Assembly: GCA_003278545.1 (NCBI GenBank)
Contig: QCEF01000010.1
Span: forward strand, 1-40,641
DNA from: Prochlorococcus sp. AG-355-N16
Lineage (GTDB): Bacteria > Cyanobacteriota > Cyanobacteriia > PCC-6307 > Cyanobiaceae
Length of the DNA: 40,641 nucleotides
Direction: 5' to 3'
Part shown: piece by piece, positions 25,135 through 35,451 of the stretch
How positions within the stretch are numbered: the first letter of the stretch is position 1
Layout of the letters: each line of letters begins with the position of its first letter
The notes under the pieces: generated by a model
What the model was told of the DNA's origin: nothing
What the model saw: the letters and a program-made list of their open reading frames with translations, nothing else
Databases searched by the model: none
Translations under genes and position numbers: made by a program

Positions 25135-26067
25135 TTAGTACTTATGGATTTTATCTTTTGCCACTTTTAATCTGTCAATCTGTTTTTGCCTTTCTTCAAA
25201 CCTTTTCCTATCATCATCACTGAATTGATCTATGCAGAAATGACATTGGATACCCTTTCTATATTCTTTTCTTTCTTGATCTTGAAGTGAAACTGGCATT
25301 CCACATGCATGACAAATCGAGTAGGAGCCTTTTTCTAATTCTTGATCTAAAGCAACTCTTTTATCAAAAACATAACATTCACCTTCAAATAAATTTTTTT
25401 CTTTTGGTATATCATCAAGGTATTGAAGGATGCCCCCTTTTAGATGATATATATTTTTATAACCTTTCTTTTTCAGCAAAGTAGTAGCTTTTTCACATCT
25501 TATTCCTCCGGTACAAAACATTGCTATATTTGTAGACTCTTTATTCTCTAGATGGGTATCTAAATGATCATCTACCCACTTGGGGAATTCGCTAAAGTTT
25601 TTTGTATTTGGGTTTATAGAGTTCTGAAATGTACCTATAGAAACCTCATAATGATTTCTAGTATCAATGACTATTGTATTTTGATTTTTAATTAAATTAT
25701 TCCAATCATCTGAGTCAATATAGGTCCCATTATCTTCTGAAGGATTTATTTTAGGGACACCCATCGTAACTATTTCTTTCTTGATTTTTATTTTTAATTT
25801 TTTGAAGACTTTGTTTTTTGAAAAATTTACTTTAATATTCAAATTTCTATTATCTGCATATTTATTAATTAAATTGATAACAATATCTATTACATTTTTC
25901 TCAGCACAAATAGTTCCATTAATACCCTCACTAGCAAAAATAAATAATCCTGAAAGATCGTTTTCATTTTCGATTTCTAATAATTTATTTTTTAGATCAA
26001 GAATTAAGTTTTCTTGAAATGGGAAGAAAGAGTAAAGAGAAACTATCTTATAATTTTTGCCTTTCAT
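25135..26067 (-). CDS. trhO: tRNA uridine-34 hydroxylase TrhO (rhodanese-domain protein)
   Basis: The 310-residue protein has a ferredoxin-like N-terminal domain ([18 protein letters not shown], then [11 protein letters not shown]), a rhodanese domain with active-site loop FC185TGGIRCEKA and the VIDTRNHYE block near 133-141. A C-terminal zinc-binding tail carries two CxxC pairs (CHAC, CHFC). This is the TrhO/YceA layout. TrhO hydroxylates U34 of tRNAs as the first step to 5-(m)ethoxy- or carboxymethoxy-uridine, in an oxygen-dependent reaction. Its ATG overlaps the 3' end of bioB by 4 bases, so it is probably translationally coupled. Confidence 0.92.
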   Translation of the reverse strand: MKGKNYKIVSLYSFFPFQENLILDLKNKLLEIENENDLSGLFIFASEGINGTICAEKNVIDIVINLINKYADNRNLNIKVNFSKNKVFKKLKIKIKKEIVTMGVPKINPSEDNGTYIDSDDWNNLIKNQNTIVIDTRNHYEVSIGTFQNSINPNTKNFSEFPKWVDDHLDTHLENKESTNIAMFCTGGIRCEKATTLLKKKGYKNIYHLKGGILQYLDDIPKEKNLFEGECYVFDKRVALDQELEKGSYSICHACGMPVSLQDQERKEYRKGIQCHFCIDQFSDDDRKRFEERQKQIDRLKVAKDKIHKY

Positions 26068-27071
26068 AGAGAAGATAATGTTTTTTCACAAGTTTCAAAA
26101 TCTTTGTTAAATGATACTCCAACCTCTTTAAGAAGTTTTCTGTCTGATTGGAAAGATGGATTTGAAGTTGTGAGTAACTCATCTCCATAAAAAATTGAAT
26201 TTGCCCCACATTGAAAACATAATATTTGGGCTTCTTTTGAAAGCTTTTCTCTCCCTGCACTTAGTCTTATTTTACTTTTAGGCATAAGAATTCTTGCTGT
26301 AGCTATCATCCTTATCATTTCAATAGAATCAATATCTTGATTATCTTCTAAACCAGTACCTTCAATAGCTACTAATGAATTTATAGGAACACTTTCAGGG
26401 TGTGGATTCATGTTTGAAAGAACTTCCAAAAGAGATGCTCTATCGCCATTAGTTTCACCTAAGCCTATTATTCCTCCACAACAAACATTTATTCCTGCAT
26501 TTCTTACTCTTTTGATAGTGTCTAGTCTGTCTTGATAAGTTCTAGTCGTAATAATATTTTTATAATACTCAGGACTAGTATCAAGATTGTGGTTATACGC
26601 GGTCAAGCCTGCATCAGCGAGTCTGGAAGCTTGTTCTTCTGTAAGCATCCCTGCAGTAACGCATGCTTCCATCCCTAAATCTCTTACACCGCTAACCATC
26701 TCCAACATTGCATTAAAAGATTTCCCATCTCTAATTTCTCTCCAAGCCCAACCCATACAAAACCTATCTGCACCCTCATTTTTTGCTACTTGAGCTCTTG
26801 CTAAAACCTCTTCAACTTGAAACTGTGGATGACTTTTGATTTCGCTAGCACTATAAATTGATTGGCTACAGTACGAACAATTTTCCTCGCATCCACCGGT
26901 TTTTACGCTGAACAATGATGCTAATTGAATATCGTATTTGTTGAATTTCCTGTGAACGGTTTGTGATTCCCACATCAAATCAATAAGAGGCATATTAAGT
27001 ATTTTCAAAATCTCCGCTTTATTCCAATCGAACCTAATTTCTTTTAATAACTGATTATTAGAATTAGTCAT
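26064..27071 (-). CDS. bioB: Biotin synthase
   Basis: The 335-residue radical-SAM enzyme carries GGC61EENC65SYC68SQS, the SAM-cluster triad. It also has [11 protein letters not shown], the YNHNLDTS block and [15 protein letters not shown], whose cysteine serves the [2Fe-2S] sulfur-donor cluster, and ends with the [19 protein letters not shown] block. It inserts sulfur into dethiobiotin, the last step of biotin synthesis. The same strand carries uppS 5 bases upstream and trhO overlapping downstream. Full length for the family. Confidence 0.97.
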   Translation of the reverse strand: MTNSNNQLLKEIRFDWNKAEILKILNMPLIDLMWESQTVHRKFNKYDIQLASLFSVKTGGCEENCSYCSQSIYSASEIKSHPQFQVEEVLARAQVAKNEGADRFCMGWAWREIRDGKSFNAMLEMVSGVRDLGMEACVTAGMLTEEQASRLADAGLTAYNHNLDTSPEYYKNIITTRTYQDRLDTIKRVRNAGINVCCGGIIGLGETNGDRASLLEVLSNMNPHPESVPINSLVAIEGTGLEDNQDIDSIEMIRMIATARILMPKSKIRLSAGREKLSKEAQILCFQCGANSIFYGDELLTTSNPSFQSDRKLLKEVGVSFNKDFETCEKTLSSL

Positions 27072-27076
27072 TTTTA

Positions 27077-27880
27077 CTAGGAAATATATTGAGAATCTTC
27101 AAAAGATTCATTCGGTAATGATTCTATACCGCCGAAACGTCTATTTCTTGATTGGTAATCAATTATTGCTTTAAGAAATTCATGCTCATTAAACTCTGGC
27201 CAAAGTACATCAGATATATAAATTTCTGAATATGCTAATTGCCATAATAAAAAATTACTTATCCTTTTTTCCCCACTTGTTCTTATTAGTAATTCTGGAT
27301 CCTTAATTCCTCTTGTTAATAACTCTGAATTAAATAATTCTTCATTAATTTCACTTGGTTTTATTTCTCCAGAAGAAGTTTTTAATGCTAGTTCTTTTGC
27401 AACTTTTACTATTTCTTGTCTGCCTCCGTAATTAACACAAACATTGAATAAAAATTTATTGTTGTTTTTAGTAAGTGATTCTGAACTAGATATTATTTCT
27501 CTTAAATTTTTTGGGAAAGGAGTTAAATCTCCAATAAATTTTATTTTTGTTGATTCTTCATTTATCTCTTTAATTTCGTTTTTTAAAACTTCGCTAAAAA
27601 GATTTATAAGAAAATCAACTTCTTTAGTTGGTCTTGTCCAATTTTCAGTTGAAAAAGCATAAACAGTAATTACTTTACAACCTAAATTTTTTGCAACTTT
27701 GAGAATTTTTTTTAATACACTCACGCCCTGTTTATGTCCAAATGATCGGGGTAAGCCTTTTCTAGTAGCCCATCTCCCATTGCCGTCCATAATTATTGCT
27801 ATATGCTTGGGCAATTTTTGCTTATCTATTTTCATTAATAAGTCATTAATTTTATCGTCTATTACTTTTTCTAAACTCAT
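27077..27880 (-). CDS. uppS: Isoprenyl transferase (undecaprenyl diphosphate synthase family)
   Basis: The 267-residue cis-prenyltransferase has [13 protein letters not shown] (catalytic Asp32), [32 protein letters not shown] and [22 protein letters not shown]. It makes the long-chain polyprenyl diphosphate that carries peptidoglycan and cell-wall sugar precursors. It lies 3 bases downstream of cdaA and 5 bases upstream of bioB in a leftward run with lysA. The cell-wall precursor genes lysA and uppS flank cdaA. Confidence 0.97.
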   Translation of the reverse strand: MSLEKVIDDKINDLLMKIDKQKLPKHIAIIMDGNGRWATRKGLPRSFGHKQGVSVLKKILKVAKNLGCKVITVYAFSTENWTRPTKEVDFLINLFSEVLKNEIKEINEESTKIKFIGDLTPFPKNLREIISSSESLTKNNNKFLFNVCVNYGGRQEIVKVAKELALKTSSGEIKPSEINEELFNSELLTRGIKDPELLIRTSGEKRISNFLLWQLAYSEIYISDVLWPEFNEHEFLKAIIDYQSRNRRFGGIESLPNESFEDSQYIS

Positions 27881-27883
27881 TAG

Positions 27884-28792
27884 TTAATCCTTTTTGTTAA
27901 TAAAAATTTCTGATTTTTCTGACTCTTCTTTATTAATATCACTGATGATATTATCACTTGATTCTATCTTTTGGGATGAAATATTTTTACTTAAAGTTGC
28001 TTTATTTGCTCCTATAGAGTTTTGATTTCCAATCAATTTTGCAAGAAGTTCTTGTAACCTGCTGCTGGTAATTGGCCTTTCAAGTTTGCCTTGGTTTGCT
28101 AATGATAACGTACCTGTTTCTTCAGAAACAACAATACAAATACATCTATCAAATCTTTCTGTAATACCTAATGCGGCTAAATGTCTTGTGCCATATCTAC
28201 TTATTCCTTGTCTTGAGAGGGGCAGTATTACGCCAGCAGAAATTATTTTATTTCCTTTCACAAGAACTGCTCCATCATGTAAAGGCGTATCTGTAGCAAA
28301 AAGATTTATTAAAAGGTCAGTTGATAATTGTGCCTGAATATTGGTACCTGAATATAAAAAATCTTCAGGTCTTAAATCACTCCCCAAATCTACAACGATT
28401 AAAGCACCTCTTCTATTTTGAGAGAGTTTACCGGCAGTATCAACTAACTGAGTAATGGTAGTTGAAGTTGCTCTAAATTCCTTTGGTGGATTTCCTAATA
28501 ATACAGCTAGTCTCCCAGTGCCTAGTAATTCCATTAATCTTCTCAACTCTCCTTGCCAAAGGATCGCTAATGAGAGAGAGCAAGCAAGGACTACAGCATC
28601 AATTAATTTTGATGTTAGCGGTAAGTATGCATATCTTTGAATAAACCATGCCGATGATACTAAAAATAAATATCCTCTCAGAAGCCATAATGTCCGTTGT
28701 TCTTTTACTCTAGAGAATAATAATAGTCCGAAACCAACAGCAAATAAGACATCTAATAAAAGCTTTAAATTTATAATCCCCCAGAAATTCAC
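27884..28792 (-). CDS. cdaA: Diadenylate cyclase (c-di-AMP synthase, CdaA type)
   Basis: The 302-residue protein has a membrane region (three hydrophobic stretches, about 6-27, 36-55 and 63-79) and a DAC domain with D173-G-A175 (HDGAVLVKG) and the nucleotide-binding YGTRHLAALG (R203, H204), followed by SEETG (223-227). The C-terminal tail (about 245-302) is polar and Ser/Lys/Glu-rich. It joins two ATP to form c-di-AMP, linked in other bacteria to potassium/osmotic control, wall balance and, in cyanobacteria, day/night survival. Firmicute cdaA usually sits with cdaR and glmM; here it lies between lysA and uppS, which is the context seen here rather than a proof of regulation. Confidence 0.94.
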   Translation of the reverse strand: MNFWGIINLKLLLDVLFAVGFGLLLFSRVKEQRTLWLLRGYLFLVSSAWFIQRYAYLPLTSKLIDAVVLACSLSLAILWQGELRRLMELLGTGRLAVLLGNPPKEFRATSTTITQLVDTAGKLSQNRRGALIVVDLGSDLRPEDFLYSGTNIQAQLSTDLLINLFATDTPLHDGAVLVKGNKIISAGVILPLSRQGISRYGTRHLAALGITERFDRCICIVVSEETGTLSLANQGKLERPITSSRLQELLAKLIGNQNSIGANKATLSKNISSQKIESSDNIISDINKEESEKSEIFINKKD

Positions 28793-28820
28793 ACTAAAAA
28801 CAAAATTAATTTAAATGTAC

Positions 28821-30194
28821 CTAATTTTGTTTGATAAAGCGATCAGGTAATACGTCATATTTTAAAAGATCCAATGGGCTTTCTCTTTTTTGAATAATAT
28901 CTGCCTCTCCATCTTTAACTAAGAGAGCAGCAGGTCTTGGAATTCTGTTGTAGTTAGAACTCATTGAATTATTATATGCACCAGTACCAAAAACACATAT
29001 AAGATCTCCCGTTTTACATTCTGCTAGTTCAATTTCTTTAAACAATACATCTCCCGATTCGCAGTGCTTACCTGCAATAGTATATTTATTTTTGGAATTG
29101 GTATTAAATGGATTACTTACTAAACATGCAGAATAATTTGATTGATATGTAATTGGTCTTGGATTATCACTCATACCACCATCAACAGATAAATATGTTC
29201 TGATACCAGGAATTTCTTTAAAAGCACCAATTTTGTAAATGGTTATTCCTGCTGTAGATACAATAGATCTACCAGGTTCGCACATTAATGTGGGAAAATC
29301 TAAGTTATTTCTTTTACAAGCTTCAACAACGGAAGAAGAAATTGTTTTTACCCATTCATCAATTGAAGGGGGATCATCACTTTCTGTATACCTGATACCT
29401 AAACCCCCGCCAACATTTAGTTCCTCAATATTATGACCAAATTTTTTGGCGTCTAAGATAACCTTTACCATTATTTCTCCCAGATCCTTATGAGGGTCTA
29501 GTTCAAAAATCTGTGAACCAATATGAGCATGTATACCTTTTAATTTTACGTGCTTTGTTTTGCTGATTCTGCTAAATAGAGTATTTAAATATTCTATTCC
29601 GAAACCAAATTTGCTATCAAATGATCCAGTTCTAATATATTCATGTGTATGGCATTCTATCCCAGGAGTAAAGCGAATCATTATTTCTAAATCATTATTA
29701 AATGAATTTGAGATCTCTTCTAATCTTTCTAAGTCGTAATCATTATCTACAATTACTTTAATATTATTTCTAACTGCGAATTCTAATTCTTTGTCTGATT
29801 TGTTGTTACCATGAAAAACAATTTTTTCATTTGGAACCCCACCTTTAATAGCAGTTAATAGTTCTCCTTCTGAAACAGCATCAAGTCCTAAACCCTCCGA
29901 GGAGACAAGACTACTCATGAAAATGGAACTGTTTGCCTTAGAAGCATATATGGGTAAGGATTTTCCTGGGTAATATTTTTCTAACGCTTTTTTGTACGCT
30001 TTACAAGAATTTCTTAAAGTGATTTCATCCAAGATATAAAGAGGAGAATCATATTTTTTAACTAGTTCTTCAATAGAACATCCACCAACTGACAATTTCC
30101 CATCACTTTCAATGGATGTGGTAATGGGCATAATATTTCTGTTAGGACTTTCCAAGTCAATTTTTTGTTTTAAAAAAGATTGTTTTTCTTGCAT
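28821..30194 (-). CDS. lysA: Diaminopimelate decarboxylase
   Basis: The 457-residue PLP enzyme has the cofactor lysine in YASK86AN, HGNNKSDKELE, GIHAHIGSQIFE, the phosphate-binding LNVGGGLGIRY, CEPGRSIV and ESGDVLF. It makes L-lysine from meso-diaminopimelate, so it draws on the same precursor used for peptidoglycan. It is about 40 residues longer than many bacterial LysA proteins because of an N-terminal extension (1-38). It heads the leftward run lysA-cdaA-uppS-bioB-trhO-unknown, with a 28-base gap to cdaA, and is divergent from the acetyltransferase. Confidence 0.95.
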   Translation of the reverse strand: MQEKQSFLKQKIDLESPNRNIMPITTSIESDGKLSVGGCSIEELVKKYDSPLYILDEITLRNSCKAYKKALEKYYPGKSLPIYASKANSSIFMSSLVSSEGLGLDAVSEGELLTAIKGGVPNEKIVFHGNNKSDKELEFAVRNNIKVIVDNDYDLERLEEISNSFNNDLEIMIRFTPGIECHTHEYIRTGSFDSKFGFGIEYLNTLFSRISKTKHVKLKGIHAHIGSQIFELDPHKDLGEIMVKVILDAKKFGHNIEELNVGGGLGIRYTESDDPPSIDEWVKTISSSVVEACKRNNLDFPTLMCEPGRSIVSTAGITIYKIGAFKEIPGIRTYLSVDGGMSDNPRPITYQSNYSACLVSNPFNTNSKNKYTIAGKHCESGDVLFKEIELAECKTGDLICVFGTGAYNNSMSSNYNRIPRPAALLVKDGEADIIQKRESPLDLLKYDVLPDRFIKQN

Positions 30195-30281
30195 GGGAGA
30201 ACTTCAAATAAAGCTTTGCCAAAACTGTCATATTTTATAATGACTTAAGATTTGAACTTTCTAGATATAAATACATAATAA

Positions 30282-30722
30282 ATGATATCTATTAAACAAA
30301 TAAATAATAAAGATATTGATTTATGTTATGAACTAGATTCAAATACGATTTCTTTATGGAGTAAAGAACAATGGGCTAACGAATTCAAAAAAGATGGCAC
30401 AAAAATCTTTGGGTTATTAATTCAAAATTTAGTCATTGGTATATGTGTTTTTCAAGTTGTTCTTGATGAAGCTCAAATAAATTATTTTGTTGTAAATAAA
30501 AAATTTAGAAAAAAGGGATTTGGATCTTATCTTATGAGCTATTTAATAAAGAAATGTGAAAAATTAAATTTAAAGAAATTACTATTAGAGGTTTCTCAGA
30601 GCAATGTTACTGCTGAAAGATTTTATAGTCGCTTTGATTTTTCTACTGTCGGTATAAGAAAAAATTATTATAAAGATGGTTCACATGCTCTTTTAAAAGA
30701 AAAAAAATTAACAACAAAATAA
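30282..30722 (+). CDS. rimI: GNAT acetyltransferase, RimI-like
   Basis: The 146-residue GNAT protein has the acetyl-CoA loop VNKKFRKKGFGSYLMSYLI (motif A, RxxGxG form), followed by LLLEVSQSNVTAERFYSRFDF and the closing RKNYYKDGSHALLKEK. This is the shape of RimI-type N-terminal protein acetyltransferases, which modify ribosomal protein S18, although GNAT substrates are hard to tell from sequence. It is divergent from lysA over an 87-base spacer and precedes clpC by 179 bases, so it is probably a separate unit. Confidence 0.8.
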   Translation: MISIKQINNKDIDLCYELDSNTISLWSKEQWANEFKKDGTKIFGLLIQNLVIGICVFQVVLDEAQINYFVVNKKFRKKGFGSYLMSYLIKKCEKLNLKKLLLEVSQSNVTAERFYSRFDFSTVGIRKNYYKDGSHALLKEKKLTTK

Positions 30723-30857
30723 TGTAAAAATTTAAATGTGCGGATAACCAGAATCCTTGAAATTACTATAATTTCTTGCTATATCACTAAAAAAGTTCAA
30801 TTTAATTTGAGAAATTATACTTTTGGGTATTCACAAAAGCTCATTCTGAACACAAAA

Positions 30858-30863
30858 TTGACA
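30858..30863 (+). promoter_or_regulatory. Candidate -35 element of clpC
   Basis: A perfect TTGACA lies 38 bases before the clpC ATG in an otherwise gene-free 179-base spacer. The best -10 with normal spacing (TAGTAG, 30881-30886) is poor, so this is only a candidate. No clear CIRCE or CtsR-type repeat was noticed. Confidence 0.25.
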
Positions 30864-30901
30864 TATTACTGGTAGGTTATTAGTAGGAATTAAACCTTCA
30901 A

Positions 30902-33427
30902 ATGTTTGAAAGATTTACAGAAAAGGCTATAAAAGTCATTATGCTTGCACAAGAGGAAGCTAGAAGACTTGGTCATAATTTTGTTGGAACAGAACAAATC
31001 CTTTTGGGGTTAATTGGAGAAGGAACTGGGGTCGCAGCGAAAGTACTTAAATCACTTGGAGTTAATTTAAAAGATTCAAGGATAGAGGTGGAAAAGATAA
31101 TAGGCAGAGGTTCAGGGTTTGTAGCTGTAGAAATACCTTTTACTCCCAGGGCTAAAAGAGTTTTAGAACTATCTTTAGAGGAGGCTCGTCAACTTGGCCA
31201 CAATTACATTGGTACAGAACATTTATTGTTGGGTTTAATAAGAGAAGGTGAAGGCGTGGCTGCGAGAGTCCTTGAAAATCTTAATATTGATCTTACAAAA
31301 GTTAGAACTCAAGTTATTAGGATGCTTGGTGAAACCGCCGAAGTTGGTACAGGGGCAAGCACAACTAAGGGTAACTTAAAAACTGCTACTCTTGATGAAT
31401 TCGGAACAAACTTAACAAAATTAGCAAGTGAATCAAAATTAGATCCAGTCGTTGGACGCCATTCAGAAATAGATCGTGTAGTTCAAATATTAGGTAGGAG
31501 GACAAAAAATAATCCTGTTCTTATTGGGGAGCCAGGTGTAGGTAAAACAGCTATTGCAGAAGGTTTAGCTCAAAGAATACAAACTGGGAACATTCCAGAT
31601 ATACTTGAAGATAAAAGAGTTTTGACTCTTGATATAGGTCTTTTGGTAGCAGGAACAAAATATAGAGGTGAATTTGAAGAAAGGTTAAAAAAAATAATGG
31701 AAGAAATTAAATCAGCAGGTAACGTCATTCTTGTTATAGATGAAGTGCATACTTTAATTGGTGCTGGAGCTGCTGAAGGAGCTATAGATGCAGCAAATAT
31801 ACTTAAGCCAGCATTAGCTAGAGGGGAACTCCAATGTATTGGTGCAACAACTCTAGATGAATATAGAAAACATATTGAAAGAGATGCTGCTTTAGAAAGA
31901 AGATTCCAGCCTGTAATGGTAGGGGAGCCATCTATTGAAGATACAATCGAAATTTTAAAAGGTCTTAGAGAACGTTACGAACAACATCATCGTCTAAAAA
32001 TTACTGATGATGCGCTAGAGGCCGCCGCTCACTTAGGTGATCGTTACATATCTGACAGATTTTTACCTGATAAGGCTATTGACCTCATCGACGAGGCCGG
32101 AAGTAGAGTACGTTTAATAAACTCTAAACTTCCGCTTGAAGCAAAACAAATAGATAGAGAACTAAGACAAGTCCAAAAACAGAAGGAAGAATCTGTAAGA
32201 GACCAAAATTTCGATCAAGCTGGCCAATTACGAGAAAAAGAGATGGAATTGTCTGCAAGAATTAAAGAGGTTTTGGACAATAAAAAAGAATCTACCGCTG
32301 CAGATCAATCTGATGCCGATAATTCTGTTAAAAATGATTCAAAACTTTCACAAAGTCCACTTGTTAGTGAAGAGGATGTAGCTCATATTGTGGCTTCATG
32401 GACAGGTGTTCCTGTTCAAAAATTAACAGAAACTGAATCAGTCAAGCTTCTTAATATGGAGGAAACACTTCACCAAAGGCTAATTGGACAAGATGAAGCT
32501 GTAAAGGCTGTCTCAAGAGCCATAAGAAGAGCAAGAGTTGGATTAAAAAATCCTAATAGACCCATAGCAAGTTTTATCTTTTCTGGACCTACTGGTGTTG
32601 GTAAAACAGAATTGACTAAATCATTGGCTTCGTATTTCTTCGGTAGTGAAGAAGCAATGATTAGATTAGATATGTCAGAATTTATGGAAAGACATACAGT
32701 TAGTAAACTTATAGGTTCACCTCCTGGTTATGTTGGTTTTAATGAAGGTGGTCAGCTTACTGAAGCTGTTAGAAGACGTCCTTATACCGTAGTTTTATTT
32801 GATGAAGTTGAAAAAGCGCATCCAGATGTTTTCAACTTATTACTGCAACTACTTGAAGACGGAAGATTAACGGACTCCAAAGGTAGAACTGTAGATTTTA
32901 AAAATACATTGTTAATTATGACCTCTAATATCGGTTCAAAAGTAATCGAGAAAGGTGGTGGCGGACTAGGATTCGAATTCTCAGGTGATTCAGTTGAAGA
33001 TAGCCAATATAACAGAATTAAATCACTAGTTAATGAAGAACTTAAGCAATACTTTAGGCCTGAATTTTTAAATAGGCTTGATGAAATAATTGTATTCAGA
33101 CAATTAACTAAAAATGAAGTTAAAGAAATTGCTGAAATTATGTTGCAAGAAGTTTTTGTACGACTAAAGGATAAAGGTATTAAATTAAATGTCACCGATG
33201 CTTTCAAAGAAAGACTTGTTGAAGAAGGATACAATCCTTCATATGGAGCGAGACCTTTGAGAAGGGCAGTTATGCGTTTACTAGAAGATAGTTTGGCTGA
33301 AGAAGTTCTTTCTGGGAGAATAAAAGATGGAGATAATGCTTTAGTTGATATAGATGATAATAAAAAAGTTACAATAAATATTTCTTCTGAAGAATCTTCT
33401 CAAGAGTTAGCAGGTGCTAATTTCTAA
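30902..33427 (+). CDS. clpC: ATP-dependent Clp protease ATPase subunit ClpC
   Basis: The 841-residue Hsp100 protein has two Clp-N repeats (about 1-145; the [20 protein letters not shown] and [20 protein letters not shown] blocks). AAA-1 carries GEPGVGKTA (about 207-215) and [12 protein letters not shown], the middle domain has a UVR-like helix (about 440-460), and AAA-2 carries GPTGVGKTE (about 562-570) and [13 protein letters not shown]. The LGF tripeptide that docks on ClpP is present (about 689-691). ClpC unfolds proteins for ClpP/ClpR in the cytoplasm or stroma-like space, and in cyanobacteria it is generally essential. It is strongly conserved and has less biased codons than its neighbours. 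Confidence 0.97.
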   Translation: MFERFTEKAIKVIMLAQEEARRLGHNFVGTEQILLGLIGEGTGVAAKVLKSLGVNLKDSRIEVEKIIGRGSGFVAVEIPFTPRAKRVLELSLEEARQLGHNYIGTEHLLLGLIREGEGVAARVLENLNIDLTKVRTQVIRMLGETAEVGTGASTTKGNLKTATLDEFGTNLTKLASESKLDPVVGRHSEIDRVVQILGRRTKNNPVLIGEPGVGKTAIAEGLAQRIQTGNIPDILEDKRVLTLDIGLLVAGTKYRGEFEERLKKIMEEIKSAGNVILVIDEVHTLIGAGAAEGAIDAANILKPALARGELQCIGATTLDEYRKHIERDAALERRFQPVMVGEPSIEDTIEILKGLRERYEQHHRLKITDDALEAAAHLGDRYISDRFLPDKAIDLIDEAGSRVRLINSKLPLEAKQIDRELRQVQKQKEESVRDQNFDQAGQLREKEMELSARIKEVLDNKKESTAADQSDADNSVKNDSKLSQSPLVSEEDVAHIVASWTGVPVQKLTETESVKLLNMEETLHQRLIGQDEAVKAVSRAIRRARVGLKNPNRPIASFIFSGPTGVGKTELTKSLASYFFGSEEAMIRLDMSEFMERHTVSKLIGSPPGYVGFNEGGQLTEAVRRRPYTVVLFDEVEKAHPDVFNLLLQLLEDGRLTDSKGRTVDFKNTLLIMTSNIGSKVIEKGGGGLGFEFSGDSVEDSQYNRIKSLVNEELKQYFRPEFLNRLDEIIVFRQLTKNEVKEIAEIMLQEVFVRLKDKGIKLNVTDAFKERLVEEGYNPSYGARPLRRAVMRLLEDSLAEEVLSGRIKDGDNALVDIDDNKKVTINISSEESSQELAGANF

Positions 33428-33441
33428 TAATTAAAGTAAAT

Positions 33442-34533
33442 ATGCAGTCTATCTCTCCAGAAACTATATACAGGGGAAATTCTGCTTGGGAAAAATCTTT
33501 ACCTCAAATTACTAAATTAACTAAAAGCCCACTAATTCTAGGTAGAGGGATTCAAACCAATAATTTGAGAAATAATATTTTTAATGATTTAAAAAATCAA
33601 AAACTTAATGTAAATTCTGCTAATTTACAATTTGATTGTTGTTACGAAGATATTTCAAGAGTTAAGAACATTATTTCTAGTAATAATAATGATTGTGTTA
33701 TCGCAGCTGGAGGTGGCAAAGTTCTAGACTCTGGAAAATATATAGCCGAGTCTCTTAATATCCCTTGTATTACAGTTCCCCTTAGTGCCTCTACATGTGC
33801 TGGTTGGACAGCCTTATCGAATATTTATACAAAGGATGGACAATTTATAAAAGATGTTGCATTGGGATCTTGTCCAAAAATACTAGTTTTTGATCATAAA
33901 TTTATTCAAACAGCACCATCAAGAACACTTGCAAGTGGAATAGCAGATGCCTTGGCAAAATGGTACGAATCCTCAATAACAAGTTCAAAAATAGATGACG
34001 GTCTTGTTCAACAAGCAATTCAGATATCAAGAGTTTTAAGAGATCAACTATTAATAGATGGAGGAAAAGCATTTAAGGGTCAATTTGAAAATAATCCATC
34101 TTGGCAAAATACTGTAGAGGCATGTGGACTTACAGCAGGATTAGTTGGCGGTATTGGTGGAGAAAAATGTAGGACTGCAGCAGCACATGCTATTCATAAT
34201 GCAATTACTCAGATAATCACTCCTAATAAATTCTTACATGGTGAGATTGTTGGGGTTGGATTATTATTGCAATTAAGACTAGAAGAAATGAAAAATAATA
34301 ATAAATTAGCTGATCAATCAATTAAACAATTACTTGTACTTATGAAAGAATTGAATTTGCCAACTACTATCGGACAACTTGGAATAAATGTTTTTGAAAA
34401 TAATAATTTAGAGAAAATTGCTGATTTTACTTGTCGAGATAAATCTGAGATTCACTTTTTGCCTTTTGAAATTAATAAACCAGAAATAATAGAGGTTATT
34501 TCAAATTTTGAACAACAAAAAATTAAAGTATAA
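33442..34533 (+). CDS. Glycerol dehydrogenase-like iron/zinc-dependent dehydrogenase
   Basis: The 363-residue protein belongs to the iron-containing alcohol-dehydrogenase superfamily, closest by pattern to glycerol dehydrogenases. The nucleotide-binding AAGGGKVLDSGKYIA lies near 91-105, PLSASTCAGWTALS near 116-129, GIADALAKWYE (metal Asp) near 167-177, AAHAIHNAI (metal His) and FLHGEIVGVGLLLQL (metal His) further on. It would oxidise glycerol or a related polyol with NAD, but the true substrate in picocyanobacteria is unknown. It starts 14 bases after clpC and precedes a hydrolase by 6 bases. Confidence 0.85.
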   Translation: MQSISPETIYRGNSAWEKSLPQITKLTKSPLILGRGIQTNNLRNNIFNDLKNQKLNVNSANLQFDCCYEDISRVKNIISSNNNDCVIAAGGGKVLDSGKYIAESLNIPCITVPLSASTCAGWTALSNIYTKDGQFIKDVALGSCPKILVFDHKFIQTAPSRTLASGIADALAKWYESSITSSKIDDGLVQQAIQISRVLRDQLLIDGGKAFKGQFENNPSWQNTVEACGLTAGLVGGIGGEKCRTAAAHAIHNAITQIITPNKFLHGEIVGVGLLLQLRLEEMKNNNKLADQSIKQLLVLMKELNLPTTIGQLGINVFENNNLEKIADFTCRDKSEIHFLPFEINKPEIIEVISNFEQQKIKV

Positions 34534-34539
34534 ATATTT

Positions 34540-35439
34540 TTGACTAAAAATAATTTTGAACAATTAAGTGATTTAAATGCAGAATTTTTCGAAAGTGTCA
34601 AATTGTCACTATTAGATCCTTTAGGTCTTTATTTGGCAAATGATGTTAAGTGGATAAAACTCAACCAAAATTGGAACTCCTTAAAATTCCCTGTAGTTAT
34701 TGGAGGAAAAGGTCAACCTATACTTCTTCTACATGGCTTTGATAGTAGTTTTTTAGAATTCAGAAGAATATATAAATCACTAAAAAGAAATTTTCAAGTT
34801 ATCGTTCCTGATCTTCTGGGTTTTGGTTTTAGTCCCAGGTGCGCAACAAATGAATACAATTCCTCGAAAATAATTTCGCATTTAATTGATCTCCTTAAGA
34901 CATTAAAAATAACAAAGAATCTAAAAATTATAGGTGCCTCTATGGGAGGCTCAACAGCTTTAAACCTTGCTTATGAAATTCCTGATTCTATTGATAAAAT
35001 TATCCTTCTGTCCCCCGCCGGATTGTTTGGAGAACCTAAGATTATCCCTTTTCCTCTTAACCAAATTGGCGCCTCATTTCTTGGATTGCCTCAGGTTAGA
35101 AAAAGTCTTTGTAGGCAAGCATTTGCTTTTCCAGATGAATGCGTTGGTAAGATGGAAGAACAAATTGCTTCAATTCATTTAGGTTGTAAAGGATGGAGGA
35201 ATTCACTTGCATCATTTGCAAAAAGTGGTGGGTTTGCAGGAACTCAAAAATATATCCAAAATATACCAATTAAAACATTATGTGGAGAAAATGATCGAAT
35301 TCTTGGAAAAAAAGAGCTTAAAAAAATAGGAAATATTGAAAAATTAAATTTTGTAGGTTTACAAAATTGTGGTCATCTTCCACATATAGATCTTCCATCA
35401 TTATCTAGTAAAATTATCCAAGATTATTTTTTGGGATAA
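34540..35439 (+). CDS. Alpha/beta-fold hydrolase
   Basis: The 299-residue protein shows LLLHGFDSSFLEFR (oxyanion region, 62-75), VIVPDLLGFGFSPR, nucleophile elbow GAS134MGGS, Asp252 in GENDRILG and His279 in NCGHLPHID. The catalytic triad is therefore complete. The fold is clear; the substrate (ester, lipid, chlorophyll-like or other) is not. The start is a TTG at 34540, six bases after the dehydrogenase stop, which suggests cotranscription. It is convergent with cdsA, with a 12-base gap. Confidence 0.85.
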   Translation: MTKNNFEQLSDLNAEFFESVKLSLLDPLGLYLANDVKWIKLNQNWNSLKFPVVIGGKGQPILLLHGFDSSFLEFRRIYKSLKRNFQVIVPDLLGFGFSPRCATNEYNSSKIISHLIDLLKTLKITKNLKIIGASMGGSTALNLAYEIPDSIDKIILLSPAGLFGEPKIIPFPLNQIGASFLGLPQVRKSLCRQAFAFPDECVGKMEEQIASIHLGCKGWRNSLASFAKSGGFAGTQKYIQNIPIKTLCGENDRILGKKELKKIGNIEKLNFVGLQNCGHLPHIDLPSLSSKIIQDYFLG

Positions 35440-35451
35440 AAGATTTCTTTA

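Noticed and set aside
32782-33234. 150-residue leftward frame inside clpC
   Set aside because: It is the antisense of the conserved AAA-2 domain, very Ser-rich and with no family signature.
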